In this document: one piece after another, positions 43,961 through 54,557 of the stretch
How the letters are laid out: each line of letters begins with the position of its first letter
Position numbering within the stretch: the stretch's first letter is position 1
DNA from: Circinella umbellata
Taxonomy: Eukaryota; Mucoromycota; Mucoromycetes; Mucorales; Lichtheimiaceae
Direction of reading: 5' to 3'
NCBI GenBank assembly: GCA_025093555.1
Contig: JAIWNF010000015.1
Coordinates: 782,437 to 846,436 of the forward strand
Length of the DNA: 64,000 nt
Made by a program: the position numbers and the translations under genes
Notes under the pieces: generated by a model
The model's database searches: none
Told to the model about the DNA's origin: nothing
Seen by the model: the letters and a program-made list of their open reading frames with translations, nothing else

Positions 43961-44639
43961 TTTTCTTTTATTTTCTTTTTACAATCATTGTACTTGCACC
44001 ATATATTCTTATTTTATTTATTTCTTATATTTTTTTTTCTTCATCTTATTTTTTTTATTCCACATCGGGATAGTCTAACCTTCCTTTTTAAATTTTTACA
44101 TTTCTCTTTTTCTCGATAATTTCCCTTTTGATAATTTAACTTTATACTCCATCACAATATTTCCCTTTTATTTTTGACAACAGAATTATGCTTTCCTCGG
44201 ATAAGGATATTTTATAATAACGATCTAGTTTAGATATCTTATAATTTTTTTTATTTCTATTTTTATAAATTGAACAATCTAATAAAGAAGAACGAGGACT
44301 CTCTTTCGCTTTCTCTACTTTCCTTAATTTTTTTTTGGGTAGTCCACTATTTTATAGATTATATATATTATTTTTATTTTACTTTACATTTTTTTTTTCT
44401 TTCTCGAAGTTATATCTTATCCCTTATATTTTCTTTTATTCTTATTCTATTCATATCGTTGGGTTGTACCCTTTTCTATATTATCGGTTTATTCCATATC
44501 GTTCCCCTTTTACCTTTTTTTTATTTTTTTTTATTTTGTTTCACCAAGACGTTGTAATTTATTCATTTTCTTTTATTTACTTTCAATTTTTTTTCTTATT
44601 GATTACACATATTCCTTTTTATTTTACTCCATTTTTTTT
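43961..44639 (+). promoter_or_regulatory. T-rich spacer between RNase H and integrase with promoter-like block (A)
   Basis: Not coding. Shares islands with the spacer at 54049-54557 (TTTGACAACAGAATTATGC; TTTATAAATTG; AATAAAGAAGAACGAGGACTC). The second and third resemble the LTR start region (TATAAAAGG ... AATAAACACTCGAGGACG ... CTCTTTYGCTC). It may separate two transcription units. No matching GT donor follows the RNase H stop in both elements, so an intron is less likely. Confidence 0.5.
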
Positions 44640-45964
44640 ATGGATTACCCTTTTATTTATCTATTGTACATTATCTTTCTCGTAAGAGGTATCCCCTCGA
44701 CGCTACTGAGAAAATCAAGCGTAAGATCCGTTTCCAAGCTAGCAAATTTATGTTAGTAGATGGTCGTTTGTATGCTCGTACAGACGTGCCGGATATCCGT
44801 GGTGCCGAATTATTACACGAAGGGATTGCCAACGATATTATTCAAAAGGTACATGCTGAAGGTCATTTTGGTGTAAATAATACTTGGCGAAGATTAAAAA
44901 CAATTTACACTGGTCCGGCGTTATTCGAGAAGGTGCGCGCTGTCGTCCAAGGCTGTAATACTTGTCAGTTTCGAGCCCGAGTAAGAAGCACTAGGTTCAA
45001 CCCAGCTAAACCAATTGATACTCCATCAGATCCATTTTATATGGTTGGTTGCGACGCCGTGGGACCTATTCATTATGAGGGTAAACCTCCTAAATATCTA
45101 TTAGTAGCCATTGATTATCTAACTCGTTGGCCTATTGCGGTAGTAGTCGAAAACATAAACGAAGAAACTACAGCGGAGTTCCTTTTTACGCATCTGGTGC
45201 AAATGTTTGGCGTACCACGTTACTTATTGACTGACTGAGGGTCCAATTTTAAATCTTTTTACATACGAGAGTTCCTTAAAGGTCTTGGTTGTCGACATCT
45301 TACTACTACTTCAGCAAGAGCACAAGTGAACGGGCTCTGCAGCGTATGAATCAGTCTGTCGTTCAGACCATAGCTAAGTTGGCCAGGGAAAATGACGATG
45401 AAGAAGGTTGGGAGAAGTATGTTGGGCATGCTTGTGGCGATCAGAACGATGCCAAATGAGGCTACAGGGTTATCACCAGCGAAAATGTTATTCGGTTATG
45501 AATTACGTACTCCAGCAACTTGGCCAGCGCCTTGAGGTGATTTTATTGAAGGAGAATTGGTTGACGCCATTATTAGTTGTACCAAGGTAATTGAACATAT
45601 GTCTGGACAATTACAGGAAGAAGCCAAGCAAAAAGCCAAGGAACGAAAAAAACGGGATAAAATGTTATACGATCAACGGGTTGCCTTCAGAAAGCCATTC
45701 AAGGTTGGCGAACAGGTGTTGATGCGTGATAAGATCCCACAAGGGAAGTTCGGCGATAAGTGGCTAGGCCCCATGGTAATTGTTGGTGTTGGCAAGAATG
45801 GTACGTACTATTTGGAAGGTCCAAATTCGAGACGATTAACAGCCGCAGTTAACGGTGATAATCTTAAGGCGTTCATCGAAAATCGTACGATGATTCCTGA
45901 TGTACAAGTGAAACGAGCCATGAATCAATATCAAGCATGGATTGATCGGCGTCGTGAAGACTAA
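44640..45964 (+). pseudogene. integrase ORF of gypsy A, disabled
   Basis: Begins at ATG 44640 (MDYPF), with a one-base loss soon after. The frame from about 44690 gives the H2C2 zinc-binding domain (LLHEGIANDIIQKVHAEGHF ... CNTCQFR) and the catalytic core with Asp in GCDAVGPIHY. A TGA at 45236 replaces the Arg codon after LLTD, and a one-base loss in NGLC/RMNQ near 45340 removes the Glu region. The C-terminal GPY/F-like part (KWLGPMVIVGVG, YYLEGPNSRR) is readable from 45557 and ends at TAA 45962. No chromodomain. Confidence 0.85.
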
Positions 45965-46103
45965 GTTTTTTTTTTTTTTTTTTTATTTTTCTATTTTATT
46001 TTTTTTTATTCCCTTATTTTCCAATACTCAGTGAAACTCTCTTTTCTGTATTTCTATATTTTTTTTTCTCTTATTTTATTTATTTCTCGGTTGGTATTTC
46101 GGC

Positions 46104-46117
46104 CTGGTGGGCGGTAT
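46104..46117 (+). other. polypurine tract before the 3' LTR of gypsy A
   Basis: TGGTGGGCGGTAT directly precedes the LTR. The equivalents before the LTRs at 56104 (AGTTGGGGGTAT) and 50269 (TGTAGGGGGCAT) support its role in plus-strand priming. Confidence 0.6.
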
Positions 46118-47367
46118 TGACACGGAGCGTATGAGGTTTTGCGGCCTCATACCTCTGGATCAATGTCGAGTAGTTCGACCGTGATTTAATTGGCTCAGAC
46201 GGTAGATTGTTCTGCCTGCCCGTGTCGATCATAGACCCCTATTTTTATATTTTCTTAACTTTCCTTTTTCAACTACTTCTTTGAAGCTTTATCTTAATTA
46301 TTTTTATTTATTTTTATTCTTTTATTCGTGATTCAATCCTACTCTATTCTCTCATTATCTGTTTCCCCCAGCAATCATCCTTATTATGCCATTTATTTTT
46401 CTTTATATTTTTCTTTATCGTGCTTTGAACTTTAACACATCTTCCTTTCAACTTTCTTTTCATAACTTTATTTCAAATATTCCTCTTATTTACCGTGATT
46501 ATTATCGCCGCCCGTTTATTTCACTCTATTATCTCGAACTTTAATATTTCCTATTCTGTTGCCGTCAATCTCTCATCGCGCTCATATATTTCTCTAACTT
46601 TATTTTTCTTCTAACTTTACTTCCCTTCTAACTTTATTATTTCATTACTCTGTTGTCATCCACTTTTAACCCGCTCATTTATTTTTCCTAACTTTATTCT
46701 TACTATCCTGTTGTCAATTATCTGTCATTCCGCTTATTTACCGCTTTAACCTTATTTTTGCTATCCTGTTGTCATTTTTATCATCATTTATTTTTCCCTC
46801 TCACTACGATTATATTATAGTTAAATCTCCTTTATTCATTTCGATCGTATCCTCATCCTATCCTCTCGTAAAACCTTATTATTATTTCTTTTATCTCTCT
46901 GCTGTCATCATCAATCTCCATCTATTTTTTTCTTTTGTATCTCCCTTATTAGAGATCGACTACGATCTCATCAATATTTCTAATTAGTAGTAATTTTATT
47001 TACGTTATATTTCTTTTTTTTCTAAAACGTTTTGCCTTGGTATAAAAGGCAAAACTCTAATAAACACTCGAGGACGAATCTTGCTCTTTCGCTCCGGATA
47101 ATAACTTTTGGTTAAATTTTATTTTTATTTCTTTTTTTAATTTTTGATATTTTCTTTTGAAATCGTTGTGAGGTTCTTTGGGATAATCTCGATTATATTT
47201 TTCTTATACTACTTTTCTCTTCTTTTTATACATTTTCTTTACCCTATATTCAACCCGTAACTTCTTTGAACCCATATATTTGTATTTCCTTATTTTGTAA
47301 TTCCCTTTTTCGTTTTTTTTTATTTCCCTTACCTTATTATTATAACATCAAAGCGCCACACGTGTCA
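46118..47367 (+). repeat. 3' LTR of gypsy A (1250 bp, empty MITE site)
   Basis: TGACACGGAGCG to CCACACGTGTCA. Near-identical to the 5' LTR outside the MITE, indicating a fairly recent insertion. TATA-like block at about 47041. Confidence 0.92.
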
Positions 47368-47371
47368 GTTT

Positions 47372-48400
47372 TGACACGTTGTGTGTGAGGTTTTCCGGCC
47401 TCATCCACTTTGGCACTCACGTGATTGGGTTGGCTACCCGAATATGGAATAACTTGGGAAGAAGTATTCTGCCGAAGCCTGCTCCCAAAATAGCCGATAT
47501 TTCTTATCATTATTTCTTTTATTTTATTTTTTTTTTATTATTATTATCTTTATTTTCGGATACAACTCTTATCTTTTTATTTGAAGGACCCTCCCCCCTT
47601 TTATTTTATATATCATTTATATTTTTACGTAATTCCCTGTATATCATCGTTATTTTATACTCGGTATTATTTTATTCTTTAACTTATTTGTATTTAATTA
47701 TAATTATTGTATTATCATTAATTTTCTTATCGTGTTAATCCCTATCCGTATTTTTATTTTTATTAGCCTCTTTAATTAGCATGATGTTTATGCTCGACGC
47801 TAATCCATCACATTGAACCCTTTTTATCTTGTTTCCCTATTTGCTCTCCCTTATCATACCCGTTCTTATAACTTCTGTCCTCTTATCTGATATTTTCTTT
47901 ATTTTATTTCTTACCGTATGTTATGTCTATCTTGCTGTCACACTTTAAATGATATAATTCTATTATATAGAATATTCCCCGTACTCTTATATGTAATTAT
48001 CTATCGAAATATAGATCATATATTCACTAGTTAGAAGTAACTCTTTTCCCTCTTGGAATTTGAGTATAAATAGCAATTAGAAAATTGTTAATAAAATATT
48101 ATCTTATTCTGGTTATTTGATCGTTTGAAATTGTATCAACGTTGGATTTGCATTATTGATTTTGGGATAATCTTAGTGAAATTATCGTTGGAGCATATTT
48201 TATTTATTTCTTTTATTATTGTTTTATTTATTTCTACCTTTACGGTTTACTATACACAACCCTTAACTTCTCTGAACCCGTTTATCTATTTATTTATTTT
48301 ATCATTCTTCTCTTTCTCTATTTTCTATTCTTTATTTTTATTTCTATTTTATTCTTACCTTTTGTCAATTTTACACATAACACTAAGCACCACACGTGTC
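47372..48400 (+). repeat. solo LTR of family C (C1)
   Basis: 1029 bases, TGACACGTTGTGTGTGAGG to CCACACGTGTCA, with GTTT on both sides (47368-47371, 48401-48404). TATA-like GAGTATAAATAGC at about 48061. Body sequence differs from the LTR of gypsy A except for the terminal TGACACG...CGTGTCA. C1 and C2 are nearly identical. Confidence 0.9.
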
Positions 48401-48404
48401 AGTT

Positions 48405-49439
48405 TTGACACGTTGTGTGTGAGGTTTTCCGGCCTCATCCACTTTGGCACTCACGTGATGGGGTTGGCTACCCGAATATAGAATAACTTGGGAAGAAGTA
48501 TTCTGCCGAAGCCTGCTCCCAAAATAGCCGATATTTCTTATCATTATTTCTTTTATTTTATTTTTCCTTTTATTATTATTATCTTTATTTTCGGATACAA
48601 CTCTTATCTTTTTATTTGAAGGACCCTCCCCCCTTTTATTTTATATATCATTTATATTTTTACGTAATTCCCTGTATATCATTGTTATTTTATACTCGGT
48701 ATTATTTTATTCTTTAACTTATTTGTATTTAATGATAATTATTGTATTATCATTAATTTTCTTATCGTGTTAATCCCTATCCGTATTTTTATTTTTATTA
48801 GCCTCTTTTATTAGCATGATTTTTATGCTCGACACTAATCCATCATATTGAACCCTTTTTAACATGTTGCCCTATTTGCTCTCCCTTATCATACCCGTTC
48901 TTATAACTTCTGTCCTCTTATCCGATATTTTCTTTTTTTTTATTATTTCTTACCATATGTTATGTCTATCTTGCTGTCACACTTTAAATGATATAATTCT
49001 ATTATATAGAATATTCCCCGTACTCTTATATGTAATTATCTATCGAAATATAGATCATATATTCACTAGTTAGAAGTAACTCTTTTCCCTCTTGGAATTT
49101 GAGTATAAATAGCAATTAGAAAATTGTTAATAAAATATTATCTTATTCTGGTTATTTGATCGTTTGAAATTGTATCAACGTTGGATTTGCATTATTGATT
49201 TTGGGATAATCTTAGTGAAATTATCGTTGGAGCATATTTTATTTATTTCTTTTATTATTGTTTTATTTATTTCTACCTTTACGGTTTACTATACACAACC
49301 CTTAACTTCCCTGAACCCGTTTATCTATTTATTTATTTTATCACTTCCTCTATTTTCTATTCTTTATTTTTCTTTATTTCTATTTTATTCTTACCTTTTT
49401 TGTCGATTATACACATAACACTAAGCACCACACGTGTCA
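48405..49439 (+). repeat. LTR of family C (C2), 5' LTR of a short internal unit
   Basis: 1035 bases, the same LTR as C1 and C3, followed directly by a primer-binding-like TTTGGGGGGTCGACCGGGA. Preceded by GTTT. Confidence 0.9.
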
Positions 49440-50268
49440 ATTTGGGGGGTCGACCGGGATCATATCCCAAGTGGCAGCTACTTTGTCTGTGGTAGCCCCA
49501 CTGTAAAAACATGCCGTGGTTTGAGCATTATTATTTTCATGAACAAGTCTTATTTTTATTATTATTATTATTTATGGCCCTTGTTGTCTTTGCCGTAATT
49601 CTTATTTTTCCTGTGCCTCTCCGTTACCATTTTTTTATTTGTATCAAGATGTTGTTTTTCAAGATGTTCTGTTGACGATTCCAACGATTCCGACATTGTT
49701 TTCTTATTATTATTATTTTTGGTTTTCTATCCGTGGCACCCAACAAATGTTCTCCAGCAACACCCTGTTGGACAAGAAGTTCGCAAGAAGGCGGTATCAA
49801 GGAATGGTACGTTGGATACGTCGTGCCCTTGGCTCTTAGGTTGGCTCTTGGTGGGTCGGTGTTGGCGTGGTTGGTCTTGTTGTGTGGGTGGCCAGTTTGG
49901 TATCATTTTTTTTGGTTTCTGTTGCTCTGGTCGGTCTCGTGTGGTCTCGTCTGTTCTGTTTCTGTTGTGTCTCTTCGGTTTGTGTGCTATTTTGGTTATC
50001 TCTGTTCGTGCCAGTAAAAAAAAAAGATTTTTTTTTGGGTAGTTGTTTCTTGTTATCTCTTGTGCACCCTTTTTTTTTGATTATATTACTTGTATCTTCG
50101 ATTGTTATCTTTATGTTTCTTATACCTTCGATTTGTATTTTTTTTTGTTCCCCGACGTCTTTTTATTATTTTTGTCTTATTATTTTATTCTGTTATCTAT
50201 CTTGTCATTTCTCTTTTGTTGCCTATCAACTGTCTTCCGCTCCTTTACTTTGGTCTTGTAGGGGGCAT
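49440..50268 (+). mobile_element. non-autonomous retroelement internal region (D), no gag or pol
   Basis: 829 bases bounded by an LTR with primer-binding site on the left and a polypurine tract (TTGTAGGGGGCAT) with an LTR on the right, the layout of a TRIM/LARD-type internal region. Contains only short frames (for example 49639-49839, with a basic KKFARRRYQGMVRWIRRALG end) without retroviral motifs, and a distinctly G/T-rich middle (49800-50010). Confidence 0.65.
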
Positions 50269-50505
50269 TGACACGTTGTGTGGTAGTTTCGTTTGGTCAG
50301 ACCAAAGAAAAGGTTCACGTGATTCGTGATTTAGAATTTGATCCTTGGGTGGTCATGTGACCACTTAAGTACATATAAATATGGGCGGTTCAACCGCAAA
50401 ATAATAAATCTTCATCTTTTCTATCCCTTTTACTTTTACTTTTACCTTTTTCCTTTGATTGATTTTTGACAGACTTTACAACAAGGGAAACTCTACCACG
50501 TGTCA
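50269..50505 (+). repeat. short LTR (family B), 5' LTR of gypsy B
   Basis: 237 bases, TGACACGTTGTGTGG to CTACCACGTGTCA, with TATA-like ACATATAAATATGGGCGG at about 50373. Precedes gag with the same primer-binding site. Its body is unlike the 1 kb LTR (C3) at the other end of the same coding region. Confidence 0.85.
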
Positions 50506-50571
50506 AATTGGGGGGTCGACCGGGATTATTACAGAAGAAACATCGTGTCGTGCTATAATTATATCAAGAAA

Positions 50572-51435
50572 ATGTCAGAATCATTAATCAACAACAAGGC
50601 TTTTAAGTTTATTTCGTCGCCTGGGTCATTCTCTGGTACGGGGGTTGGCGAAAACCCTATGGTTTGGCTCCGTCAAATAAAACGTCTTTGGGTTAGAGGG
50701 AATTTATCCGATGCTGAAGTTTTATTAATAGCTGGATCACACTTGACTGGTCAAGCTGAATTATGGTGGGTTCCACTCGAAGAAACAATCGTCACCTGGG
50801 ATAGGTTCGAAGAAGCATTCAAGGCAAGATTCATCTCACCTAAACATCAAGAAACATGGTGGTCAAAGATCGAAGCGGTGAAACAACAATCAAACGAATC
50901 TGTAGAAAATGTAGCATATAAGCTACAAGAATTATTTGCATTAGTAGGCCCAGTACCAGAAGCTTACCAAGTCCGTTACTTTACTCAAGCAATCAATCCA
51001 GATATTGCTTATCGTATAGAGGAATCGGGTGTTACCATATCATGGAAAGAGGCAATTAACAAAGCAGTACGTATAGAAAATGCACAAAAAAAATATCTCC
51101 AAGGAGGAACACACAATCAGCCATTTGATATCAAGGGTCAAGAAGGAAGGTCAAATGTTGGTGGTGGTATGGGTCGTCCTATGTCAGCTGTTTCTTCCTT
51201 GAAGCCTGAGGATTCAGCTTCGCAAACTCAAACGCTATTAACACAAGTTGCCGATAGTCTCCGTGCTCTCCAACTCCAGTTAGGTTCCCAAGGATCAAGA
51301 TACCAACCACCGAACAATCCTCCAAGACCACCTCCTAAGTGTTGGAACTGTGGCCAGGACGGTCATATTTCAAGTTGTTGCCCGGATCAACAACAAGGGA
51401 ACCAGAACCAGGGAAATGGCAATGGACGGCAGTAA
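50572..51435 (+). CDS. gag: gag of gypsy B
   Basis: 287 residues, intact. The start chosen is the ATG (MSESLINNKAFKFISSPGSF) that aligns with gag of element A. The frame is open upstream into the LTR, but that part is non-coding in A. Same core (ELWWVPLEETIVTWDRFEEA) and a single CCHC knuckle CWNCGQDGHISSCC, in which the final position is Cys as required. It ends NQGNGNGRQ, as in A. The slippery heptamer is at 51411-51417. Confidence 0.92.
   Translation: MSESLINNKAFKFISSPGSFSGTGVGENPMVWLRQIKRLWVRGNLSDAEVLLIAGSHLTGQAELWWVPLEETIVTWDRFEEAFKARFISPKHQETWWSKIEAVKQQSNESVENVAYKLQELFALVGPVPEAYQVRYFTQAINPDIAYRIEESGVTISWKEAINKAVRIENAQKKYLQGGTHNQPFDIKGQEGRSNVGGGMGRPMSAVSSLKPEDSASQTQTLLTQVADSLRALQLQLGSQGSRYQPPNNPPRPPPKCWNCGQDGHISSCCPDQQQGNQNQGNGNGRQ
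51411..51417 (+). promoter_or_regulatory. predicted -1 ribosomal frameshift site GGGAAAT
   Basis: CAG GGA AAT in the gag frame, identical in sequence and position (seven codons before the gag stop) to element A. The -1 frame continues KWQWTAVRGD into pol. Confidence 0.8.
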
Positions 51436-54048
51436 GAGGTGATACTGTCGTCCCCAAAAAAGAACCACCTAAGGCCGATATCAAGACAGCGAATACAAGT
51501 AAAGTAGTTCCGTCGAACGTAAATCTTGTGGAAACAGCAGAGGTGTACGCACTTGGAAAGCGAGTTTTATCCGATACATCTTTGGTGACAAATAGACAGA
51601 TCGCAAAAAGAACGGCGGAACCAACAAGGTTGCCTCTTATGAACCAACCGGCAGTACCATCATCGTTGAAACCAAACAAGGTGCCAAGGAAGCGACAACC
51701 GCCGCGGAAACTTCAAATTGATTTGGACCAACCTGACGTTTGGGAAAGACTCAAAGAATTAGACTCCGGTTTAAGCATGGCGCAATGGCTTGCCTTGGAC
51801 AAGAAAGCGTATGCCGACGTTCGAGATGGATTGAAGTATTTGCACGGGCGAAATAATTCTAGCAATAAAATACAACGTATGGAGGTGAACGCGGTGGACA
51901 TAAATGTAATGACGGATGGCGAAGAAGAAATGGAAATAAGCATCGAGGGTGAAGAAACAACGGATGGAGATATCGAAACAGACTGGGATAGCACATGGTC
52001 GGAAGGATCAAGGGATAATGATGACATAATACAAGGTAACCACGACGGCTATGAATCAGACGATACGGAATATCATTACCCATATGATTTACAGAAAATG
52101 AAAAGAAGTATCCCATTGCGAGGTCCTGTCGTTATAAACGGTCATGTTGTTCAAGCAATTTTCGATACTGGTGCAAGTGTGTCCATGATAAGTCAATCGT
52201 TGGTAAATAAATTGGATCTGGTGTCGAGCGGGGACCGATTAACGGTATCAACAATGGATGATAAGTCAAGACGGCCATGTGAAGTAATCAAGGATGTACC
52301 TATTAGAGTTGCAGGAAAGTTAAGACCAGAACATATGTGTGTTCAAGCATCGACAAATCGAGATCTATGTTTACTTGGTACGACTTGGTTTAAAGCATAC
52401 AATATAACCCCTAAAATGGAACAATCGATCATTGTTATACCTACCAAGAAAGGTCGCGGTTATGTTGAACTGCAGGCGGATCACTCTGATTACCAATCAT
52501 CAGAATCGTCAATTAATTCAAACAAATCTCAAGAAGTTTTCGCCGTAATGATAGAGGACGAAGAAAATGACGACTAGGAAAATGAAAATCAGTTACGTTT
52601 TTATGCTGAAGAAATTTCGGATTTGGATGAATCATACAAGGAGATATCAACTGTGAAGGATATGCCAGGTGATCTAAAAGAATTATTGGATGGTTATTCG
52701 GACGTTTTCTTCGAGAATAGTGGATTAGGTCAAGTTATGGGAGCTGAACATCATATACCTACTTCTACGGATGCTCCAATTAGGTCAAAACCGTTTCGTC
52801 TTTCTTGGGAAGAAGAAAAACATTTGCGCGAGGAAATTAAATCGATGCTGGAGCTGGGATTAATTCGTCGGTCAGCAGGGCGTTATTCTTCACCAGTTTT
52901 CTTTGTTAGAAAGGGAAATGGCAAGCTTCGATTAGTGGTTGATTTCCGATTTTTGAATAGTATCACGTTAACAGAAAATTTCCCTATACCTCATATTGAT
53001 TCGTTGATCGATTCCTTGGCAAGTAATGGCGCACCACATATTTTTCTACCTTGGACGCGGCGCAAGGATACTGGCAAATCAAGATGGCTCCTGATTCTGT
53101 GGAAAAAACTGGTTTTGTGTGCTCAGCAGGAACCTTCGTGTTCAACGTGATGCCATTTGGATTAGCTTCAGCTGGCGCTACGTTCCAACGTACAATGACG
53201 GGATTATTATCCTCATATATTGGTGATTTTGTTCAGGTGTTCATTGATGATATTATTGTATATTCGCATTCTTTGGAAGAGCATTATCATCATTTGGAAT
53301 TAGTTTTTGATGTATGTCGTTCGGTTAATCTTCGGTTGCGCCAAGAAAAATGTGTTTTTGCAAGTAAAGAAGTTGTCTTTTTGGGTCATACCGTGTCATC
53401 AACAGGCGTTGAACCAAACCAAGAAAATGTAAAAAAATTGTTGGAAATGGCCGTGCCGCAAAACAGAAAGGACATTCGTTCAGTGTTGGGTATGTCAGGT
53501 TTTTACAGGCATTTCGTTCCGTCGTATGCTGAAATGGTGGAGCCATTAACGCGATTGTTAAAGAAAGAAAATATTTTTGTTTGGGAAAAAGAGCAAGAAA
53601 AAGCATTTTTGGCGATAAAAATGGCTTTAACCCAGCCACCAATCCTTTCTTTTCCCGATCAACAACAAAAACAAATATTGACCACAGATGGTTCGGGCCA
53701 AGGATTGTCAGCAATATTATCCCAAGTACCCAAAGATGGTGGTGAAGAAACGGTGATCGCATATGCGTCTCGGGTTGTTCGCGGTGCGGAAAAGTCTTAT
53801 GCGGCTACTCATTTGGAAGCTTTAGCTCTGGTTTGGTCTTGCAATAAATTCAGGCATTATCTTGCTGGTCGTGAATTTTTGGTGCGCACGGATCATTCTT
53901 GTTTGCGTTTTATTTTTGGTCCGCATCCAAAACCACCAAGTCCCAAAATTCAACATGGGCGTCAGCTATGATGGAATATAATTTCAAGGTTGAATATATC
54001 AAAGGGGAAAACAATCCAGCGGATGCATTATCTCGATTATTGAAATAG
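51418..54048 (+). pseudogene. pol: pol (protease, reverse transcriptase, RNase H) of gypsy B, three lesions
   Basis: Protease AIFDTGASVSMIS. TAG at 52575 in the linker after EDEENDD. RT begins LRLVVDFRFLN, shifts frame near 53040 in SNGAPH, continues as LDAAQGYWQIKM, MPFGLASAGATFQR, FIDDIIVYS, SVLGMSGFYRHFV, then RNase H LTTDGSGQGLSAIL, THLEALALVWS, VRTDHSCLRF. A second shift near 53953 precedes the end ENNPADALSRLLK and stop at 54046. Domain order and endpoint are the same as in element A. Confidence 0.9.
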
Positions 54049-54557
54049 TCAATATATTTACTATTATTCCTATAATTATCATTTTTTTTTATTTATTATT
54101 TATCTCATATCCCTGACTACCGTGTATATTTCACTTTTCGGTCTTACCTTCCCCTTTAGTTTCTGTTAATTTTTCTTTTATTTTTCTATATTCATTTTTC
54201 TTCCCTGACAACAAGATTATGCCTGCCCCTTTTTTTTATTATGATAAGAAACCTTTATGATAACGATATATTAGATACCATTGAAAACGATATTATTACG
54301 TATCATTAGTTTATTTTAATTATTTTTATATAAATACAACCATTAAATAAATAATGAACGAGGACTCTTTTGAGCTCTTTCTCCTTTCCTTAACTTTTAT
54401 CTTTATTTTTATTTTTGTTTGATTGAGCCCGATTATATCTTACCTTTTTATCTTATATATACATTTTTTTTATTTTTTTTTTATTTTATTTCATATTTAT
54501 ATTTATATTATACTTATATTTATGTTTGTTCTTGTATTTTTATTTTATTTGTTTTTG
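54049..54557 (+). promoter_or_regulatory. T-rich spacer between RNase H and integrase with promoter-like block (B)
   Basis: Non-coding counterpart of 43961-44639. Conserved islands: TGACAACAAGATTATGCC, a TATA-like TTTATATAAATACAACC (about 54325) and AATAATGAACGAGGACTC about 20-30 bases further. The layout resembles the LTR promoters of this window. Confidence 0.5.

Larger units (their letters stand above)
38467..47367 (+). mobile_element. Ty3/gypsy retrotransposon A, full length
   Basis: 8.9 kb: 5' LTR, primer-binding site, gag, pol in the -1 frame, spacer, integrase ORF, polypurine tract, 3' LTR. LTRs end TGAYACG...CGTGTCA. GTTT stands immediately left (38463-38466) and right (47368-47371), a probable 4-bp target duplication. 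The left end is 11 bases upstream of the tRNA-Asp 5' end. Several nonsense and frameshift changes make it non-autonomous now. Confidence 0.92.

Noticed and set aside
44270..50329. Many hydrophobic ORFs of 60-135 codons (for example 44335-44685, 48125-48481, 50043-50261) resembling membrane proteins
   Set aside because: They are translations of T-rich LTR and spacer DNA, differ in frame between copies of the same LTR, and have no conserved start or composition beyond Phe/Leu/Tyr richness.
54423..54557. Upstream extension of the gypsy B integrase ORF as a signal or membrane anchor
   Set aside because: The stretch is T-rich spacer, is not conserved in gypsy A, and lacks an ATG at its beginning. 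The ATG at 54558 is shared by both elements.
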